Translations under genes and position numbers: made by a program
Assembly: GCF_003185655.1 (NCBI RefSeq)
Contig: NZ_QHJQ01000003.1
Coordinates: forward strand, 124,001 to 188,000
Source of the DNA: Coraliomargarita sinensis
GTDB lineage: Bacteria; Verrucomicrobiota; Verrucomicrobiia; Opitutales; Coraliomargaritaceae
DNA length: 64,000 nt
Reading direction: 5' to 3'
Notes under the pieces: generated by a model
What the model saw: only the letters and a program-made list of their open reading frames with translations
The model's database searches: none
Told to the model about the DNA's origin: nothing
In this document: one piece after another, positions 22,548 through 32,890 of the stretch
Layout of the letters: every line of letters begins with the position of its first letter
Numbering within the stretch: the first letter of the stretch is position 1

Positions 22548-24344
22548 ATGCGTCTACCAAGCCTCACCGCCCTCTCCGAAGGGCTTCGCGCCACGATTCT
22601 GCGTTTCCCCGTGCCCACGCTCTTCGCAGCGATCGTGACCGGCCTGTTGATCTATCTATTTGACAGCAACTTTGACGAGGAGGTCATCATGCACTACGTC
22701 CTGCTGGCCGGACTTGGCTTTGTCGCCAGTCTGCTCTGCGATCTGGCGGCCGAAGCGCGGGGCAGCTCACGAGGTACGCGGTTGTCAACCCAGGCCTTTG
22801 TCGTGGTGCTGCTCATTCTCTACGGCCAATTCATCATGCCGGATTCGCTGAAAGATCCGCGGCCGACCTTTTTCTACAGCTATTTCATCCTCCTCTTCGC
22901 GCTCCACCTTGGCATTGCATTGGTGCCCGCGCTGGCACCGGATGGCTCGAAAAAGATATGGCGCTTCAATCTGAGCTGCTTTCTGCGTTACTTCTTCAGC
23001 AGTGTTAATGCCGCTCTGCTCTTCAGCGGTCTCGCCCTCGCCATGCTGAGCGTCGACAAACTTTTTGAACTCGACCTCGATGATGAATTTTACCCGAGAC
23101 TCTGGGTGCTCTGCGCGTTCTTCGCCCATCCGATGCTCTTTCTCGGTGGACTACCACGGATTCTCAGTTTGGTGGACCATGGCGATTTCCCCAAGCCTCT
23201 GCGTTTCAGCCTCTGCTTTATCGGCCTGCCCCTGGTCGCACTTTACCTGACCATCCTATACGCCTATATTGCCAAGATCGGAATCCAATGGAGCTGGCCC
23301 AATGGCTGGGTCGCCATGCCGATCTTCGTGCTGGCGGTGATCAGCCTGCTGACCTACGTGCTCAGTCTGCCGCTCCCCAAATCGGAAAACTGGGCACGCC
23401 TCTACCACCGCTGGCTCTTCCGCCTGCTGCTGCCGCTTGCCATCGTGCTCTTTATGGCCCTACAGGTCCGACTGAGCGATTACGGCATGACGATCAACCG
23501 CTACCTTGGCCTTGCGCTGGCCATCTGGCTCTTTGGCCTCTCGCTGGCCTACATCCTTCGCCCCGCACTGAAAATCGGGTGGATGCCTTTCAGTCTTCTT
23601 ATCGTCTCGCTCTTTTCCATTTATGCCGGACCGCTCGGTGCTTTCGGCTGGAGTGAACGGGCACAACTGGAACGGATTCGAGCCCTGGCCACCGAACTGG
23701 GCGTGATGGAAAAAGGTGTCCTAATTCCCACCGAAGCACCACAGGACGCGGAAGTCGTGGAGGAATTACAGAGTGCTTTGAGCTATGTTCTGAAAAATTT
23801 CGGCACCGAATCCATGGAGAAGGAACTCGCCTCCTTCCTCTCTACCCGAAAAAACATTCAAGCCTCGTACAGAAATTCGTCCTATTACATGACCAATAAA
23901 GTCATGGAATATCTCCAATTGAACGATGAACTGGAGATGACATCCACCCAGTTCTATGCGGCCCGCAACGTCACCTCAACCTACGGCCATGAATGGATGA
24001 TCGACTACAATTTCTACAACAGCCGGAATCGTAATGCGAAACGCAGCTACGAGCTTGGAACGGACGAGCTTGTTGTTGAGATAAGCGAAGAAGCCAATTA
24101 CCTGTCTGTTCAGTCAAACGGGATCGAGGTGATCGACATCGAAATGACCACGTGGGCGGCCGAAATCAAAGAAGCCGTCAAAACCAACGGCAACCGGAAT
24201 AATGAACCGCTTGTCTGGCATGTTGAAAATAAGGACTACCGCTTCAGCTTTGTCTGCACGAACGCACAGCTTGCTGGTGAAAACCGCTTCCGCAGTGCGA
24301 CATTTACCGTCTTTTTGACGCTACCGGAGCCAATCTCTCCCTAG
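22548..24344 (+). CDS. DUF4153 family multi-pass membrane protein
   Basis: 598 residues. The first ~380 contain about ten to eleven hydrophobic helices, starting with the family-typical FPVPTLFAAIVTGLLIYL, and the last ~200 form a soluble domain with many Tyr/Asn residues (RNSSYYMTNKVMEYLQL). The family is known for integral membrane proteins of unknown function, sometimes near cell-wall or signalling genes. The start at ATG 22548 is chosen because the longer frame runs back through the tandem repeat. The promoter must lie in or near that repeat. Confidence 0.85.
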   Translation: MRLPSLTALSEGLRATILRFPVPTLFAAIVTGLLIYLFDSNFDEEVIMHYVLLAGLGFVASLLCDLAAEARGSSRGTRLSTQAFVVVLLILYGQFIMPDSLKDPRPTFFYSYFILLFALHLGIALVPALAPDGSKKIWRFNLSCFLRYFFSSVNAALLFSGLALAMLSVDKLFELDLDDEFYPRLWVLCAFFAHPMLFLGGLPRILSLVDHGDFPKPLRFSLCFIGLPLVALYLTILYAYIAKIGIQWSWPNGWVAMPIFVLAVISLLTYVLSLPLPKSENWARLYHRWLFRLLLPLAIVLFMALQVRLSDYGMTINRYLGLALAIWLFGLSLAYILRPALKIGWMPFSLLIVSLFSIYAGPLGAFGWSERAQLERIRALATELGVMEKGVLIPTEAPQDAEVVEELQSALSYVLKNFGTESMEKELASFLSTRKNIQASYRNSSYYMTNKVMEYLQLNDELEMTSTQFYAARNVTSTYGHEWMIDYNFYNSRNRNAKRSYELGTDELVVEISEEANYLSVQSNGIEVIDIEMTTWAAEIKEAVKTNGNRNNEPLVWHVENKDYRFSFVCTNAQLAGENRFRSATFTVFLTLPEPISP

Positions 24345-24374
24345 CCGCAGGGACTGGCAGGGCGAACCGAACCC

Positions 24375-25217
24375 CTACTCCGCCGCCGCCATTTCCTGAT
24401 CGATCGTGGTCAGGCGGCGCTGTTTAACCCCGAGCTTGGGAATACAGGCGATCAAGGCTTTGGTGTAGGGGTGCTGCGGATTGTTCAACACCTCTTCAAC
24501 CGGCCCGTGCTCCACGATGTCCCCCCGATACATGACGATGACCTCGTCGGCGAAGCCTTTGACGATCCCGAAGTTGTGGGTGATCAGCACGATACTCATC
24601 CCGAGCTTGGCCCGAAGATCACGCAGCAGATTCATGATCTGTGCCTGGATCGTCACATCCAGGGCGGTGGTCGGCTCATCCGCCACCAGCAGCTTGGGCT
24701 CGCAGGCCAGGGCCATCGCAATCATCACACGTTGCTGCATGCCACCGCTCATTTCATGCGGGTAGGCTTTGTAGCGTTTAGCCGCGTCGCGAATACCGAC
24801 CAGATCGAGCAACTCGATGACGCGCCCCTTGGTGTCGCTGATATCAGGCCGGTGCAGTTTAACCGCCTCCGCGATTTGGTGCCCCACCGTGAAGACCGGA
24901 TTGAGTGAAGCCGACGGTTCCTGAAAAATGTAGGCAATCCCCTCGCCCCGCAAACAACGAACCTCATCGGCTGACATGGTCAGCACATTCTTGCCTTCGA
25001 AAAGAATCTCCCCTTGCACCGAGCAAGTCGAATCGGGCGGCAGCAGCTTGGTCAGGGCCAGGCAGGTGACGCTCTTGCCGCTCCCGCTCTCCCCCAGAAT
25101 CGCAACGGTCTTGCCATCACCGCCGACAGTGAAGTCGATCCCGTGCACGACCTCATTGGCCTCACCACGCGAGTGGAAGGCGATTCGGAGGTCTTTGACT
25201 TCGAGTAGCGCGCTCAT
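24375..25217 (-). CDS. oligopeptide/dipeptide ABC transporter ATP-binding protein (OppD/DppD type)
   Basis: Energises import of peptides or similar solutes. 280 residues: Walker [10 protein letters not shown]-loop ([12 protein letters not shown], the dipeptide-subfamily form), ABC signature MSGGMQQRV, Walker [13 protein letters not shown] and switch His (LITHN), then the short C-terminal oligo_HPY-like segment ([15 protein letters not shown]). The start [10 protein letters not shown] at 25217 is preferred over the frame to 25244. It lies downstream of the fused permease on the same strand. Only one ATPase is visible; the usual partner OppF is not here, so the protein may form a homodimer or pair with a distant subunit. 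Confidence 0.93.
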   Translation of the reverse strand: MSALLEVKDLRIAFHSRGEANEVVHGIDFTVGGDGKTVAILGESGSGKSVTCLALTKLLPPDSTCSVQGEILFEGKNVLTMSADEVRCLRGEGIAYIFQEPSASLNPVFTVGHQIAEAVKLHRPDISDTKGRVIELLDLVGIRDAAKRYKAYPHEMSGGMQQRVMIAMALACEPKLLVADEPTTALDVTIQAQIMNLLRDLRAKLGMSIVLITHNFGIVKGFADEVIVMYRGDIVEHGPVEEVLNNPQHPYTKALIACIPKLGVKQRRLTTIDQEMAAAE

Positions 25218-25223
25218 TTTGTG

Positions 25224-25263
25224 AGAACATTGAACATCGAACATCGAACGTCCAACATTGAAT
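25224..25263. repeat. short heptad-like repeats (CATCGAA/CATTGAA)
   Basis: GAACATTGAACATCGAACAT continues as near-tandem 7-bp units in the 103-bp space between the permease and ATPase genes. It is a low-complexity spacer, not a gene. Confidence 0.6.
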
Positions 25264-25320
25264 TATGATTACCGGTCCATACCGGGCAGTCTCCTATTTT
25301 CATTCGACGTTCAAGCGGCA

Positions 25321-27630
25321 CTAGCCGCGTCCGGTTTGCATTTTCGGATCGACGATATCGCGGAGCACATCGCCAAGTACGTTGAAAGCGATCACGGTGA
25401 CAAATATGGCGAAACCGGGCGTGAGCATCCACCAGAAGTTCATGAAGAAGACGATCATGTTGCCCTGCGACTGTTTCAGCATGAGGCCCCAACTGGTGGA
25501 CGGCTCGCTGATACCGAGGCCGAGAAAGCTAAGCGCGGCTTCGGCGAGAATATAACCGGGGATGGCCAGTGTCGCCGCGACCAGCAGGTAGCTGGCCAGG
25601 TTCGGCAGGATGTGCTTGATTAGAATATGCGGTACGGACTGCCCCATACTTTCCGCCGCGAGCACAAAGGGGCGATTACGAATCGACAGTGTCATCCCAC
25701 GAATGATCCGTGCGGTGCCGGCCCAACCGATCACCGAGAGAATGACAATAATCACAATGTAGGTCTGCGTCGGCGACAGCCCGGGCCCCATCAGTGCGGA
25801 ACGCAGGGCCAGAAGAAGATAAAGTGCCGGGATCGACATCAGTAGCTCGACCAGGCGCATGGCGGCAAAGTCGACCGTGCCCCCGTAGTAGCCCGCCAAA
25901 CCACCCACCACAAAGCCCAGCATCAGAGTAATGGAGATCCCGATAAACCCGATCGATAGCGAAACCCGTGAACCGTGCAGCAGCCGGCTGAAAATATCAC
26001 GTCCGGTATCGTCCGCACCGAGTAGGTAGAAGCTGGCGTTGGGATCGTCGGTATCGAGTTGGAAGAGTTTCCGCTCCATTGGAATAAAGCCAAAAAGTTT
26101 ATAAGGCTCTCCTTTGGCAAAGAACTGAATGGGCGCGGTATCACCTTCGACATGCTTGTACTCGGCCGAGCCCACCGTTTCCTGCGTGTAGAGCTTCGCG
26201 TGTAATCCGCCCTCTTTCCAGACCACTCCACTTGGCGGATGGTAGGGCTTGTCCAGATTTTGCGTGGTCACCTCATACGGGGCAATGAACGGGGCAAAGA
26301 GCGCACCGAAGTACAGTACTGCAAGAACGGACAGCGCAGACAAGCCCAGCGGGCGGCGCAGCACCTTGCCCAGTAGTTGTTTGAAGAGAACATAAACGAC
26401 ATAACCAACCAGACCGACGCAGGCCAGGGCGAGCAGCCCCACCAGCAAGATGCCGATATACTTCAATCCGGTCGCGATCACGGCAAGAATACCCGGGGCA
26501 TACGCTTCCAGAAGTATCTCCAGCAGGAGAATCCCGATGAGACCAATCCAGATCCAATAGCTGCCCCTGACCGCGCCTTTGGCCCTGCTGCCCCCTTCGA
26601 GCCGGATTCGCGGGTCGGACCAGCCCAGCAGGAGGTCCGCAAGTAAATTGCCCAGTACCAGCATCACCACACCGACCAGCACACCGGCCATGACCACATA
26701 TTGATCTTCCCGAATCAGCGCTTGGAAGATCAGTTGCCCGAGACCGGGATAGTTCATGACGTTCTCCACCAACAGGGCTCCGGACAGGAGGCTGGCGAAG
26801 GAGTAGCCGAAGGACGTAATGAGCGGATTGATGGCGTTGCGCAGCACGTGCTTGAACATGATTACGCGCTCACGCAGCCCCTTGGCCCGGGCCGCGGTGG
26901 CAAACTCGGCCCGCATGTAATCGATAAAGTTGGCCCGCATCACCCGCATCATCCCGGCCACACTGCCGACACCCAAAACGATACTGGGCAGGATCAAGTG
27001 ATAGCCGTAATCCAGGATTCGAAGTCCGAAGGGATAAAACTCACTCTCGACCGAGGAGCGCCCACCCTCGGGAAAGATACCGGTAACCGCTGCGAAATAG
27101 ACCGCCAGAATGGCGAGAAAGAACTCCGGTATCGAAAGGGCCGCGTAAGCCAACAGGCTACTGATCCGGTCGAAAATCGAGTCCTTGTAGATCGCCGCCA
27201 GCACACCGAGGGGAATCGCCAGACACCAGGCAAACATGAGCGAGGTCAGCGAGAGCATGAAGGTCGCAGGCACGCGCTGCTTGAGCAGCGAAAAGACCTC
27301 CACCTTGTAGGTCCAGGACTCTCCAAAATAAGGCCAGCCGAAATGCAGGCCCCGGTCGTCCTCCCCTACCCAGGGACCGTATTTAATAGGGGACACGTTG
27401 GCCAACCAGTGCCCATAGCGCACATACCAGCGGGTCGGCTCGCCCTCGGCATCGACAAGCCCAAGCTGGCGTTCCTGCTGCTCGATAACAGCGGGATCAA
27501 TATCACGGGCCGCCCGGGCCTGCGTCAGGAAATCGCCCGGAGAAAGATACATCAGCAGGTTCACCAGTAAGCTCACCCCCAAAAGCAAGGGAATGAGCGC
27601 GAGCAGACGTCTGAGAATGAAGGCCGTCAT
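25321..27630 (-). CDS. fused oligopeptide ABC transporter permease (OppB-OppC)
   Basis: 769 residues holding two complete permease halves. Residues 1-345 are OppB-like (ILRRLLALIPLLLGVSLLV, EAA loop EFATAARAKGLRERVIMFKH, NYPGLGQL). Residues ~430-769 are OppC-like (LSVLAVLYFGALFAPFIAPY, GADDTGRDIFSRLLHGSRVS, EAA loop FVLAAESMGQSVPHILIKH, SFLGLGI). About 80 residues with two extra hydrophobic helices join them. In most bacteria these are two genes. The OppC half carries a ~100-residue extracytoplasmic insert before GADDTGRD. It is followed by the ATPase gene and preceded by the binding protein gene, all on the same strand. Confidence 0.93.
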   Translation of the reverse strand: MTAFILRRLLALIPLLLGVSLLVNLLMYLSPGDFLTQARAARDIDPAVIEQQERQLGLVDAEGEPTRWYVRYGHWLANVSPIKYGPWVGEDDRGLHFGWPYFGESWTYKVEVFSLLKQRVPATFMLSLTSLMFAWCLAIPLGVLAAIYKDSIFDRISSLLAYAALSIPEFFLAILAVYFAAVTGIFPEGGRSSVESEFYPFGLRILDYGYHLILPSIVLGVGSVAGMMRVMRANFIDYMRAEFATAARAKGLRERVIMFKHVLRNAINPLITSFGYSFASLLSGALLVENVMNYPGLGQLIFQALIREDQYVVMAGVLVGVVMLVLGNLLADLLLGWSDPRIRLEGGSRAKGAVRGSYWIWIGLIGILLLEILLEAYAPGILAVIATGLKYIGILLVGLLALACVGLVGYVVYVLFKQLLGKVLRRPLGLSALSVLAVLYFGALFAPFIAPYEVTTQNLDKPYHPPSGVVWKEGGLHAKLYTQETVGSAEYKHVEGDTAPIQFFAKGEPYKLFGFIPMERKLFQLDTDDPNASFYLLGADDTGRDIFSRLLHGSRVSLSIGFIGISITLMLGFVVGGLAGYYGGTVDFAAMRLVELLMSIPALYLLLALRSALMGPGLSPTQTYIVIIVILSVIGWAGTARIIRGMTLSIRNRPFVLAAESMGQSVPHILIKHILPNLASYLLVAATLAIPGYILAEAALSFLGLGISEPSTSWGLMLKQSQGNMIVFFMNFWWMLTPGFAIFVTVIAFNVLGDVLRDIVDPKMQTGRG

Positions 27631-27671
27631 TGGCTCAGGCAGCCTCCTCGTTTGTTAACTGTAACCGAATG

Positions 27672-27783
27672 GTAGCGACGGCACGCCACATGTCACGCCG
27701 TAGTCTCGTTGAGCGAAGGCGGAGTGCCGTCGAACACGACTGCGGCAAGCAAACAATCGACCTTGCTGGCGCAAGTTCGCTAC
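27672..27783. repeat. dispersed palindromic repeat, family B copy 2
   Basis: It begins GTAGCGACGGCACG and ends GTTCGCTAC, with GAGTGCCGTCGA inside pairing to the start. It is related to 5508-5645, which carries an extra internal segment. Together with family A copy 2 it fills the 462-bp gap 27631-28092, where I see no gene. Confidence 0.6.
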
Positions 27784-27969
27784 GAAATGGGAACAGGAAG
27801 ATCGAAGTCGCAGGCGCATTACGAAGCGCAAGGACGTTTGTCCAAAGCCTGAGGGCTTCGGCTACATTCAAGATTCCTGGCAGCATGCGATTCGAGTTTT
27901 GTACACGGCCTTCAAAACCCCAAGCCGAAAGGGTGCCCGTCTGGTCGTAGCTACCACTCCCTCGGCCAC

Positions 27970-28051
27970 GTAGCCGAACGCCTTCGCGTTTGGTCGTATG
28001 TACAAGCGAGTCCGCACGCACTTTCGTCCAAGGCCTAAGGGCTTCGGCTAC
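27970..28051. repeat. dispersed palindromic repeat, family A copy 2 (short form)
   Basis: 82 bp from GTAGCCGAACGCCTTCGCGT to AAGGGCTTCGGCTAC, with complementary ends. A half element (TCCAAAGCCTGAGGGCTTCG) lies at about 27841-27874. Confidence 0.75.
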
Positions 28052-28092
28052 ACTTACGGTGATTTTGCGGCGCCAATTCAGTTGAAACATAG

Positions 28093-29916
28093 CTAGTCCT
28101 TCCCCTCCCAAATCACTTCAATGTTCCAGAGACTACTTCCGGCGGAGGGCACATAAATGTTCCGCCACTTGTTTTTGATCCCGCTGTAACCGTAAGGCGT
28201 GAAGCCATAAAGCAGCGGCAGCTGCTCTGCCAGGATGGCCTGCACCTCATGCATATAGTCATAACGTTTCTCCATATCCAGCGTCCGCTCCTGGAGGCCG
28301 ATCAGTTCATCGATGCGGGCTTCCCATTCGGTGGCGGGCTCGGGCTGATTGGGATACCATTGATGGTATTCCCCACTGCTCAGATAGAGCGCCTTGCTCC
28401 CGGAAGGATCGTAGGCCGCGCTGCTCGACCCCCAACTGAGTATCGTAATGTCGTAGGTAAACGTATCATCCGTGCGGCGAAGCAGCGTGGCAAAATCCGT
28501 ACGCTCAATGTTCACGGCCATCCCGAGAGCCTTCATATTTTCCACGAAAGTCAGACCGATTTTATCCAAAATCGGACTCTCGACCAGCAGCAGGGTAAAC
28601 TCAACCGGGACTCCTTCGACATCGACAAGACGTCCATCCTCGCGCCAACGAAAACCTGCCTCTTTCAGCAGCTCTCTAGCCTTCTCCGGATCGTAGCCAT
28701 AGCGCGGCAAATCCGGATTGTGCCACTTCCCCTGAGCCGGGGGAATGATCGAGGTCAGCGGCTCGCCCTTCCCGAATAGGACGGCGTTGATGATCCCCTG
28801 TCGGTTCGTGCCGTATTGCACGGCCTGCCGGAAGCGCTTGTCACTGAACCATCGAAACTTGTGCTCGGGGACATAGCGCTCACCGTCCTCGTTTTTGCCC
28901 GGATGCAGGTTGAACCAGAAGAAGTTCACACTCGACGAAGGGCCCCGGTCATAAATCGTAAAGTCGTAGGTTTCCGCGGCCTGCTTCACCCAGGCGTAAT
29001 CGTCGGCTCCGATGGCGGCAGCATCGCTTTTGCCGGTAGCGAAATGGGCAATCTCCGTATTGGAATCCGCGACGAACTTCAGGACGAAATAGTCCAGATA
29101 AGGCAGGCGCTGCCCTTCACGGTCCGCCTTCCAATAGTGGGGATTGGGCCGCAGCACGAGGCGCTCGCCCGGCCGATAGGAATGTATCTTGAAGGGCCCT
29201 GTCACGATAATCTCTTCGGGTGATTCAATCGCCGTCTGGGTGGACCATTGTTTTAAAAAACTCCCGTCTTCGTAGGCGCTCTGCAGCTTGTGCTTGGGTA
29301 GAATCGGCTGGCCGAGATCGTAAATAAACGGGGCATAGACCGTGGGCAGATCGAAGCGGACCGTATGGTCGTCGATCTTTTTGTAGCGCAGCTTCTCCCC
29401 GGCGATGTGGTATTGTTTGTAATAGCGGGAAGGATACCTGGGCAGCACCTCACCGGTTTCGGGATCTGTCTTCTCTGCCAGAATACAGTCGAAGGTGAAA
29501 ATCACATCGTCGGCGGTCAAGGGCGTGCCATCACTCCAGCGCAGGCCTTTGCGGAGGTGAAAGGTATAGGAGCGGTTATCTTCACTCACCTCCCAGGACT
29601 CTGCCAGCGCCGGCACAAACTCCGAACGGCGCGGATCGTATTCGACCAACGCGGCCAGCATGTAAGAAAGAATAAAACTTGTGGTGACGTTATTCTTAAC
29701 CTGCGGGTTGAAGGTGGTGGGTTGGGTGATCTCGTTCAGCACGAAGATACCGCCGTATTCCCCCGGCTCCCAATCGACCACTTCCACGTCCTCCGGCAGC
29801 TCGTGCTGGCCGCGCTCAACCTTCGGCGGCCCCTCGCAGGCAGTGAACCATAGAACGCCCAAGAGCCCTAGAAACGGCATGATTCGTGAGTGGATTGGAG
29901 CCCGGTTAAAATTCAT
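28093..29916 (-). CDS. peptide-type ABC transporter substrate-binding lipoprotein (family 5)
   Basis: 607 residues. The N-terminal signal has arginines (NRAPIHSRI), a hydrophobic core and lipobox FTAC followed by EG, so a lipid-anchored protein on the membrane. The mature part shows the SBP family 5 hallmarks: FNPQVKNN near the start, YTFHLRKGLRWSDGTPLTADD, ITGPFKI-like VTGPFKIHSY, and RQAVQYGTNRQ. Length is at the long end for OppA/DppA-type proteins. The start at 29916 is preferred because a start at 29880 would lose the positive n-region. It is the first gene of the transport cluster reading leftwards; the specific ligand is unknown. Confidence 0.92.
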   Translation of the reverse strand: MNFNRAPIHSRIMPFLGLLGVLWFTACEGPPKVERGQHELPEDVEVVDWEPGEYGGIFVLNEITQPTTFNPQVKNNVTTSFILSYMLAALVEYDPRRSEFVPALAESWEVSEDNRSYTFHLRKGLRWSDGTPLTADDVIFTFDCILAEKTDPETGEVLPRYPSRYYKQYHIAGEKLRYKKIDDHTVRFDLPTVYAPFIYDLGQPILPKHKLQSAYEDGSFLKQWSTQTAIESPEEIIVTGPFKIHSYRPGERLVLRPNPHYWKADREGQRLPYLDYFVLKFVADSNTEIAHFATGKSDAAAIGADDYAWVKQAAETYDFTIYDRGPSSSVNFFWFNLHPGKNEDGERYVPEHKFRWFSDKRFRQAVQYGTNRQGIINAVLFGKGEPLTSIIPPAQGKWHNPDLPRYGYDPEKARELLKEAGFRWREDGRLVDVEGVPVEFTLLLVESPILDKIGLTFVENMKALGMAVNIERTDFATLLRRTDDTFTYDITILSWGSSSAAYDPSGSKALYLSSGEYHQWYPNQPEPATEWEARIDELIGLQERTLDMEKRYDYMHEVQAILAEQLPLLYGFTPYGYSGIKNKWRNIYVPSAGSSLWNIEVIWEGKD

Positions 29917-30004
29917 CGAAGCTCTTCACGAAAGCGTGGTCGCATTAATGTTCAACGCTTATTGTCACATTCCCGAGCGGGTTATGAACAAGTTATTCAC
30001 AGGC

Positions 30005-30041
30005 TTGACAATGTTCAAGTGTTCACCTAAACAATTGAACA
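30005..30041 (+). promoter_or_regulatory. lexA promoter with candidate LexA operator repeats
   Basis: A TTGACA (30005-30010) is followed after 17 nt by TAAACA (30028-30033). The spacer holds TGTTCA twice (30012-30017, 30020-30025), and an inverted TGAACA is at 30036-30041. Autoregulation of lexA is the rule, and TGTTC/GAACA half-sites are, from memory, those of LexA in Verrucomicrobia. The half-site spacing here is not the simple N4 palindrome, so which halves are used is open. If this promoter is right, the mRNA leader is very short. Confidence 0.5.
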
Positions 30042-30043
30042 CA

Positions 30044-30685
30044 ATGAAAGACCTGACTGCACGACAACAAGAGATCCTTAGTTTCATCGAAAACTATGAG
30101 TGGCGTAACCGCTACTGGCCCAGCATCAGAGAGATACAGGACAAATTCGGCTTCAGGAGCACCAACGCCGTCATGGGCCACCTCCGCGCTCTGGAAAAGA
30201 AAGGTAAGATCGAACGTATTCCCGGGCAGGCACGCACCTTCCGTATCAACCGTCCGGACGCCCCGGAAATGGATGAGATTCCCAGTGATGCCAGCGAAGT
30301 TGTCGACATTCCGGTCATGGGCGACATCGCAGCCGGTTATCCCGACCGGGTCGAGCCCGCCGGTGAAATCGGGCGACTGCAGGTGGATATCCAACACGCC
30401 GGCTTCAACAACCGCCGCCGTTCCTTTGCCTTACAGGTTCGCGGCGACAGTATGGTCGACGCCGAAATTTACGAAGGCGACATGGTGGTCGTGGAACCAC
30501 GGGATCCCCGCGATGGCGATATCGTGGCCGCCCTTATCGATGGCGAGACCACCCTGAAGCGCTACATCCAGAAAGCCGGTGAGCCGCCCTACCTCAAAGC
30601 CGAGAATAAATTTTACCCCGAGCTTTATCCCGTCGCTGAACTCAGCGTGCAGGGGGTGGCGAAGGCCGTAGTGCGGAGTTTGTAA
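30044..30685 (+). CDS. lexA: LexA SOS repressor
   Basis: A 213-residue repressor of DNA-damage genes that cleaves itself when RecA is activated. N-terminal winged helix (LTARQQEILSFIENYEW ... SIREIQDKFGF), then the linker with the Ala97-Gly98 cleavage site (DIAAGYP), and the S24 peptidase domain with catalytic Ser136 (VRGDSMVD) and Lys172 (TTLKRY). All key residues are present. The ATG at 30044 gives the standard LexA length. It is divergent from the ABC binding-protein gene, and repeated TGTTCA elements lie directly upstream. Confidence 0.96.
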   Translation: MKDLTARQQEILSFIENYEWRNRYWPSIREIQDKFGFRSTNAVMGHLRALEKKGKIERIPGQARTFRINRPDAPEMDEIPSDASEVVDIPVMGDIAAGYPDRVEPAGEIGRLQVDIQHAGFNNRRRSFALQVRGDSMVDAEIYEGDMVVVEPRDPRDGDIVAALIDGETTLKRYIQKAGEPPYLKAENKFYPELYPVAELSVQGVAKAVVRSL

Positions 30686-30768
30686 GGGTTGATAGTTGAA
30701 AGTTGGGCTTTATTTGATATTTATCCAGATAACAATCAATCTGTAACCCTCAACAGACAACACGTACC

Positions 30769-31158
30769 ATGAACATCACTTTCGACCACACCCGTATTCG
30801 CGTATCCGATCTGGAAAAATCCATCGACTGGTATTGCCGCACATGCGGTTTTGAAGTGCTCAAGCGCACGGACAAATCCCCCAGCGGCAATCAACTGGCG
30901 CACCTGCAGATTCCCGGCAGCGCCCACAAACTGGAGCTTACCTACTCCCCTGACTTTGAAGTCAAATTTCCGGAAGATCTGGTCCATACCTGCATCCGCG
31001 TCGATGACGTGGTCGTCTACTGTGAGGAGCTGGAAAAGATGGATTTGGAAATGGACCTGTGGCCTTCCAACTGGCGGGAGAAATTCGCCGAAGGTAAGAA
31101 GATGGCCTTCATCACCGATCCGGACGGTTACGAAGTCGAGATACTCGAACACGAGTAA
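30769..31158 (+). CDS. VOC superfamily protein, glyoxalase I-like
   Basis: 129 residues with the paired beta-alpha-beta-beta-beta modules of the vicinal oxygen chelate fold. The four likely metal ligands of glyoxalase I are in place: His7, Glu56 (KLELTY), His73 (LVHTCIRV) and Glu124 (DPDGYEVEILE). This makes lactoylglutathione lyase or a related lyase/isomerase plausible. It follows lexA by 83 nt on the same strand. The gap contains TTGATAGTTGAAAGTTG, like low-complexity spacers elsewhere. Confidence 0.8.
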   Translation: MNITFDHTRIRVSDLEKSIDWYCRTCGFEVLKRTDKSPSGNQLAHLQIPGSAHKLELTYSPDFEVKFPEDLVHTCIRVDDVVVYCEELEKMDLEMDLWPSNWREKFAEGKKMAFITDPDGYEVEILEHE

Positions 31159-31463
31159 ACCCTTCTAAATTGTAGGGGGTGCAGCTTCCTCCTTCGCCAT
31201 AGGCCTACGGCGGACATGCTGCGGCACCCGTGAAACTTATTGGGGCACGGACCATTCGCTTATACTGTCGTAGCTCCTCATGTAGAAGTAGAACAGCCGT
31301 CTCGGCTGTTACCTCCAAGATTGGCCACCGACGAGGTGCCTTTATGCCTAAAAAAACACAGGCGAGACGCCTGTGCGACAGAGGCATTGCGGCGATTAAG
31401 GCGAAACGCCCCATTGACCATGAGCTGAGAAACGACTAGGAGTCTTTAACTATATCACACGCT
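31159..31463. repeat. repeat-rich gap with two strong hairpins
   Basis: AACAGCCG-TCT-CGGCTGTT (31292-31310) and CACAGGCG-AGA-CGCCTGTG (31357-31375) are perfect 8-bp stems of the CCG-tct-CGG / GGCGAGACGCC type common in dispersed bacterial repeats. A CTCCTTCGCC/CTACGGCGGACA segment (31188-31215) resembles the insert of family A long repeats. No gene is supported. Confidence 0.55.
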
Positions 31464-32720
<1,257 letters not shown>

Positions 32721-32750
32721 CCCGATTAGACTAACATTTGAGTATTTATC

Positions 32751-32838
32751 GTAGTCGCTCTGCTTTAGCCGTGCGACTCGTATCGGCCCTGTGGAACCGC
32801 ATCCACACTCGGGTGACCGGCTGAAGCGGGCCACCTAC
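32751..32838. repeat. dispersed palindromic repeat, family C copy 2
   Basis: It opens GTAGTCGCTCTGCTTTAGCC and closes with GGCTGAAGCGGGCCACCTAC, an imperfect inverted repeat related to 17577-17670. It lies between the convergent DUF4010 and DUF2071 genes and may act as a bidirectional terminator. Confidence 0.4.
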
Positions 32839-32890
32839 CTCCATAACGAGGAAAACACGTTTCTACTGCTTAACTTAACGCGATTCTCTT

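Noticed and set aside
31357..31375. CRISPR repeat unit
   Set aside because: The palindrome CACAGGCG-AGA-CGCCTGTG occurs once here and is not regularly spaced with unique spacers.
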